A stretch of 57,710 nucleotides of DNA from Candidatus Tepidiaquacellales bacterium UBA2330 (GTDB taxonomy: Bacteria > Bacteroidota > Ignavibacteria > Tepidaquicellales > Tepidaquicellaceae). Where the stretch lies: the NCBI GenBank assembly GCA_002344965.1, contig DDUU01000013.1, positions 1-57,710 of the forward strand. The letters are read 5' to 3'. Positions within the stretch are counted from its first letter, which is position 1; every line of letters starts with the position of its first letter. Positions 36,128-45,095 of this stretch are shown in pieces. The position numbers and the translations under genes were made by a program. The notes beneath the pieces were generated by a model. That model ran no database searches. It was not told the origin of the DNA and worked only from the letters and a program-made list of their open reading frames with translations.

Positions 36128-38179
36128 TTGAAGAAAAATCTTTCCCGGATAGTAATTACTATTGCATTAATTGTGCTTTCGGTTTACTTCCTTTACCCCA
36201 CTTATCAGGATTATAATTTATCTAAGGAATTGTCTAAGCTAACCGGACAGGACAGCATTGATTTTGTGGACAAAAACAGCGAGAAACTTAATGATGCCAG
36301 AGATAAAAGACTGAAGCTCGGTCTTGATCTTAAAGGCGGAATGTATGTGGTAATGGACGTTGATATTGTCAAGCTTTTAGAAGATATGTCTGATAAAAAA
36401 GACGACTTACTGGTTACGATACTTGCAGAAGTCAAAGAAGCTTCCAAGGATAATGACGAAATTATTTTAGAAACATTCAAAACCAAGTTAGGCGAAAGAG
36501 GTCTTAATCTTAAAACTTATTACGGGGAAATCAGAGATACCGAATCAGATGTAGAGTCAAGACTTAATTCTGAAATAGACAATGCTCTTGACAGAGCGGT
36601 TGAGATTGTAAGAAACAGAGTGGATCAGTACGGCGTGGCTGAGCCGCAGATCCAGAAGATAGGTAACAGCAGAATTATAGTTGAGCTTCCCGGAGTCAGT
36701 AATCCCGAAGAAGTCAGAAAGCTTCTTGAAGGAACGGCTCTTCTTGAATTCAAACTTGTTTATGATCCGCAGGCAACGGTAAGAGTTATGGAAGCAATTA
36801 ATAAAATCATGACCGGCGATACTTCTTCTGTTTCCGATACTACAGTTACCTTAGATAATAATGATTCCCTTATTTCCGGTAATGAGTCCATTTCGAAAAC
36901 CGATACTTCAAAAATAAATTCCGCAGGCAAAAAAGATTCTTTAAAGGATACTAAATCAGTTACTGAATTAAAGTCTGCAGGTAAAGATTCTGTAAACAAA
37001 AAAGATACCTCAACTAAAAAAACAAGTGATTCGGTTAAAAATACTGATACAGCAGTAACTGAATCTGATACTGCTGCAGATGAGACTGACACATCACAGG
37101 CTCAGCTCAGCGAAGAAGAGTTCAGAGAGAAATTTCCGTTTTTCGCAATGGTATCCTTAAATCAGGAAAGCGGAATGGCAGACGGATATGTAAAGGAAAG
37201 CGATAAGGATAAAATTGACAGACTTTTAAAAAGAGAAGATATAAAAACAGTAATACCTTCCGATTTGCAGTTTGCCTGGTCAAAAAAGACTTTCGAATCT
37301 GAAGGTGAAGAAATATTTGTACTTTATGCTGTAAAAAAAGACGCCGAGCTAACGGGTAAAGTAATAGTAGATGCAAGAGCAAATATTGATCCCACATCAA
37401 ACACACCTGTAGTAACAATGGAAATGGATTCTGAAGGAGCTTCAGACTGGTCAAGGATTACTGGCGCTAATATCAATAAAAGAATAGCAATAGTTCTTGA
37501 TAACGTAGTTTATTCTGCTCCTGTAGTAAGAAGTAAGATCAGCGGAGGAAGCTCTCAGATAGAAGGAATGGCTGACGTGCCTGAAGCTAAACTTTTGGAA
37601 ATCGTATTAAAAGCAGGTGCATTGCCGGCTCCGGTCAAAATCATTGAAGAAAGATCGATCGGACCTTCACTCGGAGAAGATTCAATTCGCTCGGGAATTT
37701 TATCTTCCATTGCTGCTTTGATTTTAGTTGCTCTTTTTATGATTTTTTATTACAGAGTAGGAGGCTCAGTTGCAGACGTTGCTGTCATCATAAATATGCT
37801 TTTCATATTCGGGATAATGGCATCGCTTAAAGCTACTCTTACCCTGCCGGGTATTGCCGGACTTATTCTTACAATCGGTATGTCAGTTGATACAAACGTT
37901 TTAATATTTGAAAGAATAAGAGAAGAAATATCTTTAGGAAAACCAATAAAAACTGCTATCGAAATTGGTTATAAAAAAGCATTTTCTGCTATTATTGATT
38001 CGCATATCACAGGATTAATTACAGGTATTATTTTGTATCAGTTTGGAACAGGACCGATACAGGGATTTGCACTAACTCTGATTTTCGGTCTGCTTGCTAA
38101 TTTATTTACAGGTATTGTAATTACACACTTCATTATTGAGATATTTATTGAAAAGGGAAAGAAAGTAAGTTTCGGATAA
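36128..38179 (+). CDS. secD: Protein translocase subunit SecD
   Basis: 683 residues. One N-terminal membrane helix, then the periplasmic P1 region with LGLDLKGGMYVVMDVD and RNRVDQYGVAEPQIQ, and the C-terminal SecD block with five helices (GPSLGEDSIRSGILSS, LTLPGIAGLILTIGMSVDTNVLIFERIREE). It uses the proton gradient to pull exported proteins through SecYEG. About residues 232-326 form a Ser/Thr/Lys/Asp-rich low-complexity insert (SGNESISKTDTSK, KKDTSTKKTSD) between the conserved periplasmic segments, which makes it longer than E. coli SecD. Start is TTG with GGAG 7 bases upstream. secF follows 30 bp later. Confidence 0.96.
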   Translation: MKKNLSRIVITIALIVLSVYFLYPTYQDYNLSKELSKLTGQDSIDFVDKNSEKLNDARDKRLKLGLDLKGGMYVVMDVDIVKLLEDMSDKKDDLLVTILAEVKEASKDNDEIILETFKTKLGERGLNLKTYYGEIRDTESDVESRLNSEIDNALDRAVEIVRNRVDQYGVAEPQIQKIGNSRIIVELPGVSNPEEVRKLLEGTALLEFKLVYDPQATVRVMEAINKIMTGDTSSVSDTTVTLDNNDSLISGNESISKTDTSKINSAGKKDSLKDTKSVTELKSAGKDSVNKKDTSTKKTSDSVKNTDTAVTESDTAADETDTSQAQLSEEEFREKFPFFAMVSLNQESGMADGYVKESDKDKIDRLLKREDIKTVIPSDLQFAWSKKTFESEGEEIFVLYAVKKDAELTGKVIVDARANIDPTSNTPVVTMEMDSEGASDWSRITGANINKRIAIVLDNVVYSAPVVRSKISGGSSQIEGMADVPEAKLLEIVLKAGALPAPVKIIEERSIGPSLGEDSIRSGILSSIAALILVALFMIFYYRVGGSVADVAVIINMLFIFGIMASLKATLTLPGIAGLILTIGMSVDTNVLIFERIREEISLGKPIKTAIEIGYKKAFSAIIDSHITGLITGIILYQFGTGPIQGFALTLIFGLLANLFTGIVITHFIIEIFIEKGKKVSFG

Positions 38180-38209
38180 TTTAAATAAAAAAAAATATTT
38201 TTATATATA

Positions 38210-39172
38210 ATGAGAATTTTTGAAAATACTAATTTTGATTTCCTTGGAAAACGGACCCGCTTTTATCTGATTTCCGCAGTGATAATTGTAATTGGTTTCA
38301 TAATATTATTTACAACAAAAAGTATTCCTCTTGGAATTGATTTCAGCGGCGGAACAGAAATTCAGCTGCAGTTTGAAAATGACATCAACATTTCCGAGCT
38401 CAGGTCAGCAATGGACGATGCGGGATTTGCAGGAATGGAAATAAAAACAATGGGAACTGAAAGAGACGTTTTGCTCAGGACCCCGATGCAGGGTGAAGGT
38501 TTACAGGTTGCTGAAAGAATAGAAGATGGTATTAAACAGAAAATCAGCGATAATAAGTTTGAAGTAATGAGGACTGACAAAGTAGGTCCTAAGATCGGTG
38601 AAGAACTCAGAAGAAATGCGCTGTTTGCAATAATTTTTTCTCTGATAGCTATTCTTATTTATATGGCATTCAGATTCCAGTTCATATTTGCTGTAGCAGC
38701 TGTAATAGCTCTTTTTCATGATGTTATGGTCACGATTGCTATTATAGCTATTGCTAATTTTTTGATACCCGGACTCCGGTTAGAATTTAATCAATCAATG
38801 CTTGCAGCATTTCTGACATTGGTAGGTTTTTCTTCAAATGATACTGTTGTTACATTTGACAGAATAAGAGAAAATATTAAATTGTTTAAAAATGATAATA
38901 CCGTCAGTGTTTTAAATAAAAGTATAAATGATACGTTAAGCAGAACAGTAATTACAAGCGGTATTGTATTTTTAACTGTTCTGGTGTTATTCATCTTCGG
39001 AGGAGAGGTTAACAGAAGTTTTGCTTTTACTTTCGGAATAGGTATTATAGTTGGAACTTATTCTTCAATTTGGATAGCAAGCGCAATAGTTGCAGACTGG
39101 AAAATTAAAGAATCGAAATCTCTTAAAAATAAATCAGCCGGTATCAGAGCGGCTGGTATTAAAAAAGCTTAA
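38210..39172 (+). CDS. secF: Protein translocase subunit SecF
   Basis: 320 residues. N-terminal helix, then LGIDFSGGTEIQLQFENDINIS (the SecF signature with DFSGG), and the helical block with VGPKIGEELRRNALFAI and VGFSSNDTVVTFDRIRENIK, ending with a short basic tail (KNKSAGIRAAGIKKA). It pairs with SecD for proton-driven late steps of export. It shares one base with the following STAS gene (TAATG), so the three are one operon. Confidence 0.96.
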   Translation: MRIFENTNFDFLGKRTRFYLISAVIIVIGFIILFTTKSIPLGIDFSGGTEIQLQFENDINISELRSAMDDAGFAGMEIKTMGTERDVLLRTPMQGEGLQVAERIEDGIKQKISDNKFEVMRTDKVGPKIGEELRRNALFAIIFSLIAILIYMAFRFQFIFAVAAVIALFHDVMVTIAIIAIANFLIPGLRLEFNQSMLAAFLTLVGFSSNDTVVTFDRIRENIKLFKNDNTVSVLNKSINDTLSRTVITSGIVFLTVLVLFIFGGEVNRSFAFTFGIGIIVGTYSSIWIASAIVADWKIKESKSLKNKSAGIRAAGIKKA

Positions 39173-39495
39173 TGTCTGAAATAAAGAAAACATATTCGGA
39201 AGAAAACGGATTGAAAAGAGTTCATATTGTAATTGAAAATGAACTGCTTGGTCTGACAAATCATAAATCTCTGAATGAAATTATTACAGAGGAAATATCC
39301 TCCGGCGTAAAAAACTTTTCATTTGATTTTTCTAATCTTACCTCTGTCAGCAGTTCAGGTATTGGTATATTGATCAGTAATCTGAAAAACATTAACACTT
39401 CAGGTTGCAGCCTGAGAATTGAAAATGCCAATGAAAAGATAGTAAACATATTCAGAATTTCAAAGCTTGAGAAAATTTTTAACATAAACAGTTAA
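39172..39495 (+). CDS. STAS-domain protein (anti-sigma-factor antagonist type)
   Basis: 107 residues, essentially one STAS fold: LNEIITEEISSGVKNFSFDFSNLTSVSSSGIGILISNLKNI. The loop SSSGIGIL is where SpoIIAA-type antagonists carry the phosphorylated serine; the usual aspartate before it is replaced by serine here. It could regulate a partner switch, but no RsbW/SpoIIAB-type kinase is encoded nearby. It is coupled to secF by a one-base overlap and followed by a terminator, which is an unusual position and may mean only shared transcription. Confidence 0.82.
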   Translation: MSEIKKTYSEENGLKRVHIVIENELLGLTNHKSLNEIITEEISSGVKNFSFDFSNLTSVSSSGIGILISNLKNINTSGCSLRIENANEKIVNIFRISKLEKIFNINS

Positions 39496-39524
39496 TCAGT
39501 TAATTATATAAATATTATTTTAAG

Positions 39525-39560
39525 AAATCTTCAATCTGATTTTACCGGTTGAAGATTTTT
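39525..39560 (+). terminator. Intrinsic terminator after secD-secF-STAS
   Basis: A 12-bp stem (aaatcttcaatc with ggttgaagattt, one wobble pair) with a 10-base loop and a following T run. It ends about 20 bp before the purA start. Confidence 0.82.
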
Positions 39561-39578
39561 TATTTAAACCAAATTAAT

Positions 39579-40856
39579 ATGCTTAATAAAATTACAGTTT
39601 TAGTCGGGCTTCAGTGGGGTGACGAAGGAAAAGGAAGAATGGTGGATTATCTTGCGAAAGATGCTGATGCCGTAGTAAGATTTCAGGGCGGAAACAATGC
39701 AGGTCATACTGTTGTAAACGAATTCGGAACATTCAAACTTCATCTCATTCCTTCCGGTATTTTTAACAAAAAAGTTATGAACATACTGGGAACCGGAATG
39801 GTAATTGACATCGAAGCTCTTTCGGAAGAATTAACTGATCTCGGTAAGTCCGGGATCAATACAGACAATATAAGAATTTCAGACAGAGCGACAATCACTT
39901 TTCCGTTTCACAGATTAGAAGATAATCTTGAAGAGGAAAGACTCGGCAGCGGGGCTTTCGGTTCTACGCGCAGAGGAATTGCATATGCATACGGCGAGAG
40001 ATATATGAAAAAAAGCATTATGCTCGGTGAATTATTTTATCCGGATCATTTAAAGAAGCGCATAAATGAAATTGTCGAATGGAAAAACCTGATCATAAAA
40101 AATGTTTACGGGAGTGATAAGCTTATAAGTGTTAAAGAAATTTCAGAGTGGATAGAAGAATTCGGAGGAAAGATAAAAGATAAGATCTGCGACACTTCAG
40201 TATTACTTGATAAATACTATGAAAACGGAAAGAAAATATTATTTGAAGCCCAGCTCGGCACATTAAGAGATATATATTACGGCATATACCCATATACAAC
40301 TTCTTCAAGTACGCTTGCGACATTTGCACCTATAGGGGGCGGACTTCCGGGAAAAAAAATTGACTCTATCATTGGCGTAATGAAGTCGTTTTCCACATGT
40401 GTAGGCAGCGGTCCTTTTGTAACCGAGATGAATGAAGATGAGGCGGAACTGCTGAGAGAGACAGCTTACGAATACGGAGCGTCCACCGGCAGACCAAGAA
40501 GAATCGGACATTTTGACGCTGTAGCTTCAAGATACGGCGCGAATATTCAGGGCGCTGATGAAATTGCAATCACTAAAGTGGACAGTCTATCAGGTCAGAA
40601 GAAATTGAAAATATGCACAGGTTATAATGTTAACGGAAAAATATATAATGATTTTTTACTGACTCCCGGTCTTGAAATTGCAACACCGGAATATATTGAA
40701 ATGGACGGATGGGATGAAGATATTACATCTTGCAGGAAATTTTCCGAACTTCCGAAAGCAGCGCAGGAGTATGTAAGTAAGATTGAAGAACTTACAGGTT
40801 ATAATATTAAATATATTTCTGTCGGTCCGGAAAGGGACAGTCTGATCTTAAAATAA
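39579..40856 (+). CDS. purA: Adenylosuccinate synthetase
   Basis: 425 residues from the ATG at 39579; an in-frame start at 39549 lies within the upstream terminator and is rejected. It makes adenylosuccinate from IMP, aspartate and GTP in AMP synthesis. Seen: QWGDEGKGR (12-20, GTP P-loop with catalytic Asp), GGNNAGHTVV, GTRRGIAYAYG, LFEAQLGTLRDI, and the C-terminal STGRPRRIGHFDA with TKVDSLSG for the GTP base. Length is as usual. It is followed 6 bp later by an ASCH-domain gene. Confidence 0.96.
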   Translation: MLNKITVLVGLQWGDEGKGRMVDYLAKDADAVVRFQGGNNAGHTVVNEFGTFKLHLIPSGIFNKKVMNILGTGMVIDIEALSEELTDLGKSGINTDNIRISDRATITFPFHRLEDNLEEERLGSGAFGSTRRGIAYAYGERYMKKSIMLGELFYPDHLKKRINEIVEWKNLIIKNVYGSDKLISVKEISEWIEEFGGKIKDKICDTSVLLDKYYENGKKILFEAQLGTLRDIYYGIYPYTTSSSTLATFAPIGGGLPGKKIDSIIGVMKSFSTCVGSGPFVTEMNEDEAELLRETAYEYGASTGRPRRIGHFDAVASRYGANIQGADEIAITKVDSLSGQKKLKICTGYNVNGKIYNDFLLTPGLEIATPEYIEMDGWDEDITSCRKFSELPKAAQEYVSKIEELTGYNIKYISVGPERDSLILK

Positions 40857-40862
40857 AATTAT

Positions 40863-41321
40863 ATGGCTCATAAATCAGTTCAGGAAATGTGGGACCGTTT
40901 CATTTCAGAATATCCGAAGTTTTCCGACAAAAAATATGTATCATGGTATTTCTGCAATACCAAGAAATGCGCTGATGAGCTTGCCGAACTTGTTAAAGCG
41001 AATATTAAAACAGCTACATGTTCATTAAAATACTGGTATGAAACAGCCGGTGAAAAAATGCCCCGGACCGGAGAATTCAATGTGATCACAAACTGGGACG
41101 GAGTTGCACAATGTATTACGAGAACTTTAAAACTAACCGAAATTGTCTTCAGAGATATGACTGAAGATCTCGCATCACGCGAAGGCGAAGGGGACAAATC
41201 TCTTGCTTACTGGAGAAGAGTTCACATTAAGTTTTTTTCAGACGAACTCAGAGAAAAGGGCATTGAATTCAATGAAGACATGCCTGTGATATTTGAAGAA
41301 TTTGAAAAAGTATTTGAATAA
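40863..41321 (+). CDS. ASCH-domain protein (YhfF-like)
   Basis: 152 residues. The family pattern is clear: TATCSLKYWYE, then VITNWDGVAQCITRTLKLTEIVFRDMTEDLASREGEGDKSLAYWRRVHIKFFSDEL. ASCH domains have a PUA-like fold and are thought to bind RNA or nucleotides. A biochemical role here is not known. It follows purA closely and may be in the same transcript. It is convergent with the DoxX gene; no good terminator lies in the 22-bp gap. Confidence 0.85.
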   Translation: MAHKSVQEMWDRFISEYPKFSDKKYVSWYFCNTKKCADELAELVKANIKTATCSLKYWYETAGEKMPRTGEFNVITNWDGVAQCITRTLKLTEIVFRDMTEDLASREGEGDKSLAYWRRVHIKFFSDELREKGIEFNEDMPVIFEEFEKVFE

Positions 41322-41343
41322 TTTCTATTACTGAAATATTTTA

Positions 41344-41925
41344 TTATTCTTTACCTGTTTCTTTATTAGATTCACTGTCTCCTAATGTCACTGTTACTTC
41401 CTTTTCTTTAATCTCATTTTCTTTAAAATTATTTTCGTTTCCTGCAGGTGTATAAACCCTTTCCTTAACCACGGTATGCTGAGTCACATTTATATTTCTT
41501 TCTGTTTTTTCCCTGTCAATAAAAGCGTCAAATGAAATCAGTCCTGCGCCCATAAACATTGTAGCAATCTCACATGCAAGGAATACAAAATTATGGCTGT
41601 AAGCCAGTTCCTCATGACCGGGTCCGAGTACCAGAATAAAACTTATTGTCATTATTGCCAGAAAAAAACTCGTGACAGGAGTAAACAGTCCTATTATATA
41701 AAGAGCGCCGAATATCATTTCCATAAAAGGAAGTATAAATGCCAGTATGAATGCAAGACTGTTATCCATTTGTCCTCTTTCCTGAACCGAAACAATAAAG
41801 TCCTGCAGGTTAAGAACTTTTTCCGCGCCTGCAAAAAGAAATATAAATCCCAGCGAAAGTCTGATCAGCAGTATTCCAACTGAAGATGAGAATTTTCCGC
41901 TTCTTGCTTTAAAGAATATGCTCAT
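41344..41925 (-). CDS. DoxX family membrane protein with a hydrophilic C-terminal tail
   Basis: 193 residues. Four membrane segments carry the DoxX pattern: LLIRLSLGFIFLFAGAEKVLNLQDFI, then LAFILPFMEMIFGALYIIGLF and a fourth helix around residue 115. The family is linked to membrane redox or quinone functions, with the role unclear. Beyond about 135 residues a charged tail of roughly 60 residues, rich in Glu, Lys, Asn and Val, has no family match and is longer than usual. The gene is alone and on the minus strand. Confidence 0.82.
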   Translation of the reverse strand: MSIFFKARSGKFSSSVGILLIRLSLGFIFLFAGAEKVLNLQDFIVSVQERGQMDNSLAFILAFILPFMEMIFGALYIIGLFTPVTSFFLAIMTISFILVLGPGHEELAYSHNFVFLACEIATMFMGAGLISFDAFIDREKTERNINVTQHTVVKERVYTPAGNENNFKENEIKEKEVTVTLGDSESNKETGKE

Positions 41926-42159
41926 ATTATTTTTTAAAATGATTTCGAATAATTTAAAAAAAATAATTCTGTTTAAATATCCATAATTGAAATGAATATT
42001 CTTTCCCCGGTTTCGAATCTCCTGATTCGTAACTCAGGCGTGCCGGTCTGTTGAGGTTGTATGAAAGCTGTGAAAATGCAGACGCTGCCTCTCAGAAGAT
42101 TAGGTGCGGGAGCTGTAAACTTTTTGGAGCACTGCCTGAATTTATTTTTGGAAAGTGTG
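41926..42159. other. Intergenic segment with GC-richer, hairpin-bearing stretch
   Basis: It lies between the DoxX gene and the small minus-strand gene at 42160. From about 42000 to 42159 it is GC-richer than other gaps. A perfect 6-bp stem with a 4-base loop is at 42014-42029 (cgaatc tcct gattcg), and gtctg/cagac pair at longer range. A 69-codon minus-strand frame (41973-42182) runs through it and into the next gene, but it has no recognisable fold. I do not accept it as a gene. Confidence 0.4.
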
Positions 42160-42426
42160 TCAGGAAGCCGAGAGTTCGTCATATCTCACAAGTTCCCATT
42201 TCATATCGAGATTGCAGAATGAGAGCTCGCAGAGAAGATCCTTCTCTTTGCAGGTTACTATATAGTGCATCACAAATCCTTCACGGACCGGGATCTTCCA
42301 GCTCTGCAGCATTTCCGAAACTCTGTATACTCCGTTATTCCATTTAAACCTGAGAATTTCAAGTTTCAGATTTTTGAAATAGGCGATTACTTCGACCGGC
42401 TCAAAAACCTGATTTACGTTTTCCAT
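42160..42426 (-). CDS. Small protein of unknown function
   Basis: 88 residues, ATG start. Features: FKNLKLEILRFKWNNGVYRVSEMLQSWKIP, then YIVTCKEKDLLCELSFCNLDMKWELVRYDEL. Alternating strand-like segments and paired Trp residues look like a compact beta-fold. The pattern of F-x-W-N..VYRV, a Trp and a closing W-E-L resembles small hypothetical proteins found beside housekeeping genes, but I cannot name the family. Only 9 bp before its start stands a 15-bp perfect dyad (42435-42468). Confidence 0.55.
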   Translation of the reverse strand: MENVNQVFEPVEVIAYFKNLKLEILRFKWNNGVYRVSEMLQSWKIPVREGFVMHYIVTCKEKDLLCELSFCNLDMKWELVRYDELSAS

Positions 42427-42434
42427 TAGCGTTG

Positions 42435-42468
42435 TTTTATTTACCTTAATAATTTAAGGTAAATAAAA
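42435..42468. promoter_or_regulatory. Perfect 15-bp inverted repeat upstream of the small gene
   Basis: The arms ttttatttaccttaa (42435-42449) and its exact complement (42454-42468) surround a 4-base loop. It lies 9 bp before the start of the small minus-strand gene. It could be an operator, or a stem in the 5' leader; it is not a standard terminator for the upstream tRNAs because no T-run follows on the minus strand beyond the stem itself. Confidence 0.45.
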
Positions 42469-42683
42469 ATTATAGTCAATGAACTGCATAATAATTTTAC
42501 CCGGTTTTTATTAACATTGAAATGCGGGTTACAGAAAACTAATCTAAAAAAATATTACTTTAAAAATATTGAGTTGAAGGATTTATACTCTGAGGAAAAT
42601 AAGGTGTAAAAAAAATTAAGGAAAGGAAAATTATAAAAACACAACTAATATACAGAGGATGCGTCTGATCAGTAAAAGATTTG

Positions 42684-42757
42684 AGGTGTGGGACAGATTC
42701 GAACTGTCGAATAAAAGTTTTGCAGACTTTCCCCTTAAGCCACTTGGGTACCACACC
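42684..42757 (-). tRNA. tRNA-Cys(GCA)
   Basis: The minus strand folds as a 74-nt cloverleaf. The acceptor arms GGTGTGG and CCACACC pair perfectly, and the discriminator is T (U73, the known identity base for Cys). The anticodon stem AAAGT/ACTTT holds the loop CTGCAAA with anticodon GCA. The T arm is GACAG-TTCGAAT-CTGTC. CCA is not encoded. It lies 49 bp downstream of tRNA-Gly in the same direction. Confidence 0.95.
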
Positions 42758-42806
42758 GGAAAAAAAAATTGTAACTGAGCAGGTTCAGGAAATTACAAAA
42801 AGAAAG

Positions 42807-42879
<73 letters not shown>

Positions 42880-42997
42880 AAACGTTACAAAAATAATTTT
42901 ATAATCATAGTTATTCAAGTCCTTAAACGCGATACAACAGGAAAATATATTACTTTCAAAAACATAAAAGTAAATCCAATGCCGGAATTAAAAACGG

Positions 42998-43261
42998 TTA
43001 CTTCCTTCTGAAATCCCTGTACTTTTTCCCTCCGCCGAAATATACAAGCAATGCAGTAACAAGATGTATCCAGAACCACGGAGAATCAGTACCTAGAGTC
43101 TGTGCAATATAAATAAGCACCAGCGCGCGCGGAATGAAAACCGTCAGCAGTATATCTCCGATGAAAGGCACTGTATTCAGCGGGATCTGATTGAGCAGAT
43201 AATAAATTATCAGCATAGTACGGGGAAGAAATAAACTGACTACGAGAAATAAAGTATCCAT
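42998..43261 (-). CDS. Small integral membrane protein
   Basis: 87 residues with three hydrophobic segments and a basic end (GGGKKYRDFRRK). It begins MDTLFLVVSLFLPRTMLIIYY and contains an IGDILLTVFIPRALVLIYIAQ stretch. I know similar short uncharacterised proteins from Bacteroidota but no function. It starts 43 bp after the gapA stop on the same strand, so it is probably in the gapA transcript. The two tRNA genes follow downstream. Confidence 0.65.
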   Translation of the reverse strand: MDTLFLVVSLFLPRTMLIIYYLLNQIPLNTVPFIGDILLTVFIPRALVLIYIAQTLGTDSPWFWIHLVTALLVYFGGGKKYRDFRRK

Positions 43262-43303
43262 TTATATTTTATTTATATTTAAAAAAATATTTAATAAAAT
43301 CTT

Positions 43304-44296
43304 TTATGAAATTTTCTTAACCAGATCCACCACTCTGCAGCTGTAACCCCATTCATTATCATACCATCCGATTACTTTCACCAGATTTCCGTTTGCCATA
43401 GTTGACAGCGAATCAAAAATACATGAACTGGAATTTCCGATAATATCACAGGATACAATCGGATCAGCTGTATACTCAAGTATTCCTTTCATTTCATTCT
43501 CAGAAGCATTTTTCATAGCAGCATTTATTTCATCTTTAGTAGTTTCCTTTTCGGTGATACATACAAAGTCTGTAAGCGAACCGTCAGGTGTCGGGACTCT
43601 CAGCGCAAAACCGTCGAGTTTGCCTTTGAGATGCGGAAGCACTTCCCCTACTGCTTTTGCAGCTCCGGTCGATGTCGGAATAATATTGATCGCACCGGCT
43701 CTGGCTCTGCGAAGATCTTTATGCGGCTGATCAAGCATCGCCTGATCATTTGTATATGAATGAATTGTAGTCATAAATCCTTTGGTAATTTTAAAATTGT
43801 CATCCAGAACTTTTACCATCGGAGCGAGACAATTTGTTGTACATGAAGCGTTTGAGACAATTTTCATTTCCGGAGTCAGTATCTGATCATTAACTCCGAG
43901 TACTACTGTTGCATCAAGCTGATCTTTAGCCGGTGCAGTCAGCACTACTTTTTTAGCTCCGGCATCAAGATGGAGTTTCAGTTTATCCTTTGAAGTAAAA
44001 ACACCTGTTGACTCTATGACGACATCAGTTCCGAGTTCACCCCAGCCGAGTTTTGACGGATCCTTTTCAGACGTAATTTTTATTTCATCACCATTTACTT
44101 TCATTCCGTTTTCAGTAAGCTCAACATCTCCGTTAAACTTTCCGTGAATAGAATCATATTTAAATAAATGCGCTAATGTTTTATTATCCGTAAGATCATT
44201 TATACCTACTATATCAAATCCGCCTTCAGCAAGCATTCTTCTTACAACAAGTCTTCCTATTCTTCCGAAACCGTTTATACCGACTTTTAAAGCCAT
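43304..44296 (-). CDS. gapA: Glyceraldehyde-3-phosphate dehydrogenase, type I
   Basis: 330 residues. NAD-binding GINGFGRIGRLVVRR at the start, catalytic cysteine in SNASCTTNCLAP, HSYTNDQ with the catalytic His, RRARAGAINIIPTSTGAAKA and the ending WYDNEWGYSCRVVDLV. All are normal for the glycolytic enzyme; an Asp (IND) after the second strand points to NAD rather than NADP. A GGAGG ribosome-binding site precedes the ATG. Confidence 0.97.
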   Translation of the reverse strand: MALKVGINGFGRIGRLVVRRMLAEGGFDIVGINDLTDNKTLAHLFKYDSIHGKFNGDVELTENGMKVNGDEIKITSEKDPSKLGWGELGTDVVIESTGVFTSKDKLKLHLDAGAKKVVLTAPAKDQLDATVVLGVNDQILTPEMKIVSNASCTTNCLAPMVKVLDDNFKITKGFMTTIHSYTNDQAMLDQPHKDLRRARAGAINIIPTSTGAAKAVGEVLPHLKGKLDGFALRVPTPDGSLTDFVCITEKETTKDEINAAMKNASENEMKGILEYTADPIVSCDIIGNSSSCIFDSLSTMANGNLVKVIGWYDNEWGYSCRVVDLVKKIS

Positions 44297-44425
44297 TGAT
44301 TAACCTCCGTTATAATTTGTTTAAAAAATTGAATCAAATTACTCAAATCGCTTTAGAGAATCAATTTAAAACCTTTAATATTAAATCAATTTTGCATAGT
44401 TTCATATAAAATAAAATTTTTCAGA

Positions 44426-44923
44426 ATGGATAACAAAGCTGCCAATATTCTTGCGGATGCTTTTGAAAGTGTAAGAAATCTAACAAAACTTTACTTTTCA
44501 AAACTTGATGATAAAAATTATTATGATGAAAATAATATTAACGGGGTTAAAATAAATACTGCCTTTTGGCTGCTTGCGCATTTAGTCTGGACAGAGCATT
44601 CCCTGATAGTATACGGGATCGGTAACCGTGAAATGGAAATTCCGTGGCTTGATAAATACGCTTTCGGATCTGACCCGGGATCTATAGAATCACAACCTTC
44701 CCTTGAAGAACTCAGGGATAAGTTTGAGAAAGTCCATGCTTTAGCGATGGAAATTATAAGAAATTTATCTGATGAACAGCTTGAGGAGGATAATCACATA
44801 GGAGCCAGTTTCGGTTCATCAAAATCCAAAAAGTCACTTTTGGTTCATGTAATAAGACACGAACCAATGCATATCGGACAGCTTTCACTTATTTTAAAAT
44901 CAAACGGCGTAAAATTAACCTGA
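44426..44923 (+). CDS. DinB-like four-helix metal-binding protein
   Basis: 165 residues, all helical. The three-histidine pattern of the DinB/YfiT superfamily is visible as HLVWTEH in the second helix and RHEPMHIGQL in the last one. Members bind a divalent metal and some are thiol transferases; here the function is unknown. It is divergent from gapA and separated from efp by 172 bp. Confidence 0.75.
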   Translation: MDNKAANILADAFESVRNLTKLYFSKLDDKNYYDENNINGVKINTAFWLLAHLVWTEHSLIVYGIGNREMEIPWLDKYAFGSDPGSIESQPSLEELRDKFEKVHALAMEIIRNLSDEQLEEDNHIGASFGSSKSKKSLLVHVIRHEPMHIGQLSLILKSNGVKLT

Positions 44924-45095
44924 TCTGATTTTAATAACTTTCCATTTTTTAAAGAAATACTACAAAATTCATTAAAATAATTTACGTTTTATTCAAAAAA
45001 CCTTTAAAAACTGTTAAAAACTGTAAATTGCTTTTATATGGCTAAATAACTATTTTACATAAATTTTTTCTAAAAATAACACATTAATTAATTAA

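Noticed and set aside
39549..39578. Upstream extension of PurA
   Set aside because: The codons fall in the terminator stem after the STAS gene; the ATG at 39579 matches the family start.
42001..42035. Possible T-arm of a tRNA (tttcgaatc)
   Set aside because: The flanking bases do not pair as a T stem, and no acceptor or anticodon arm can be drawn around it.
41973..42182. 69-codon minus-strand frame ahead of the small gene
   Set aside because: It overlaps the end of the better-supported 42160-42426 gene in another frame and shows no recognisable fold or motif.
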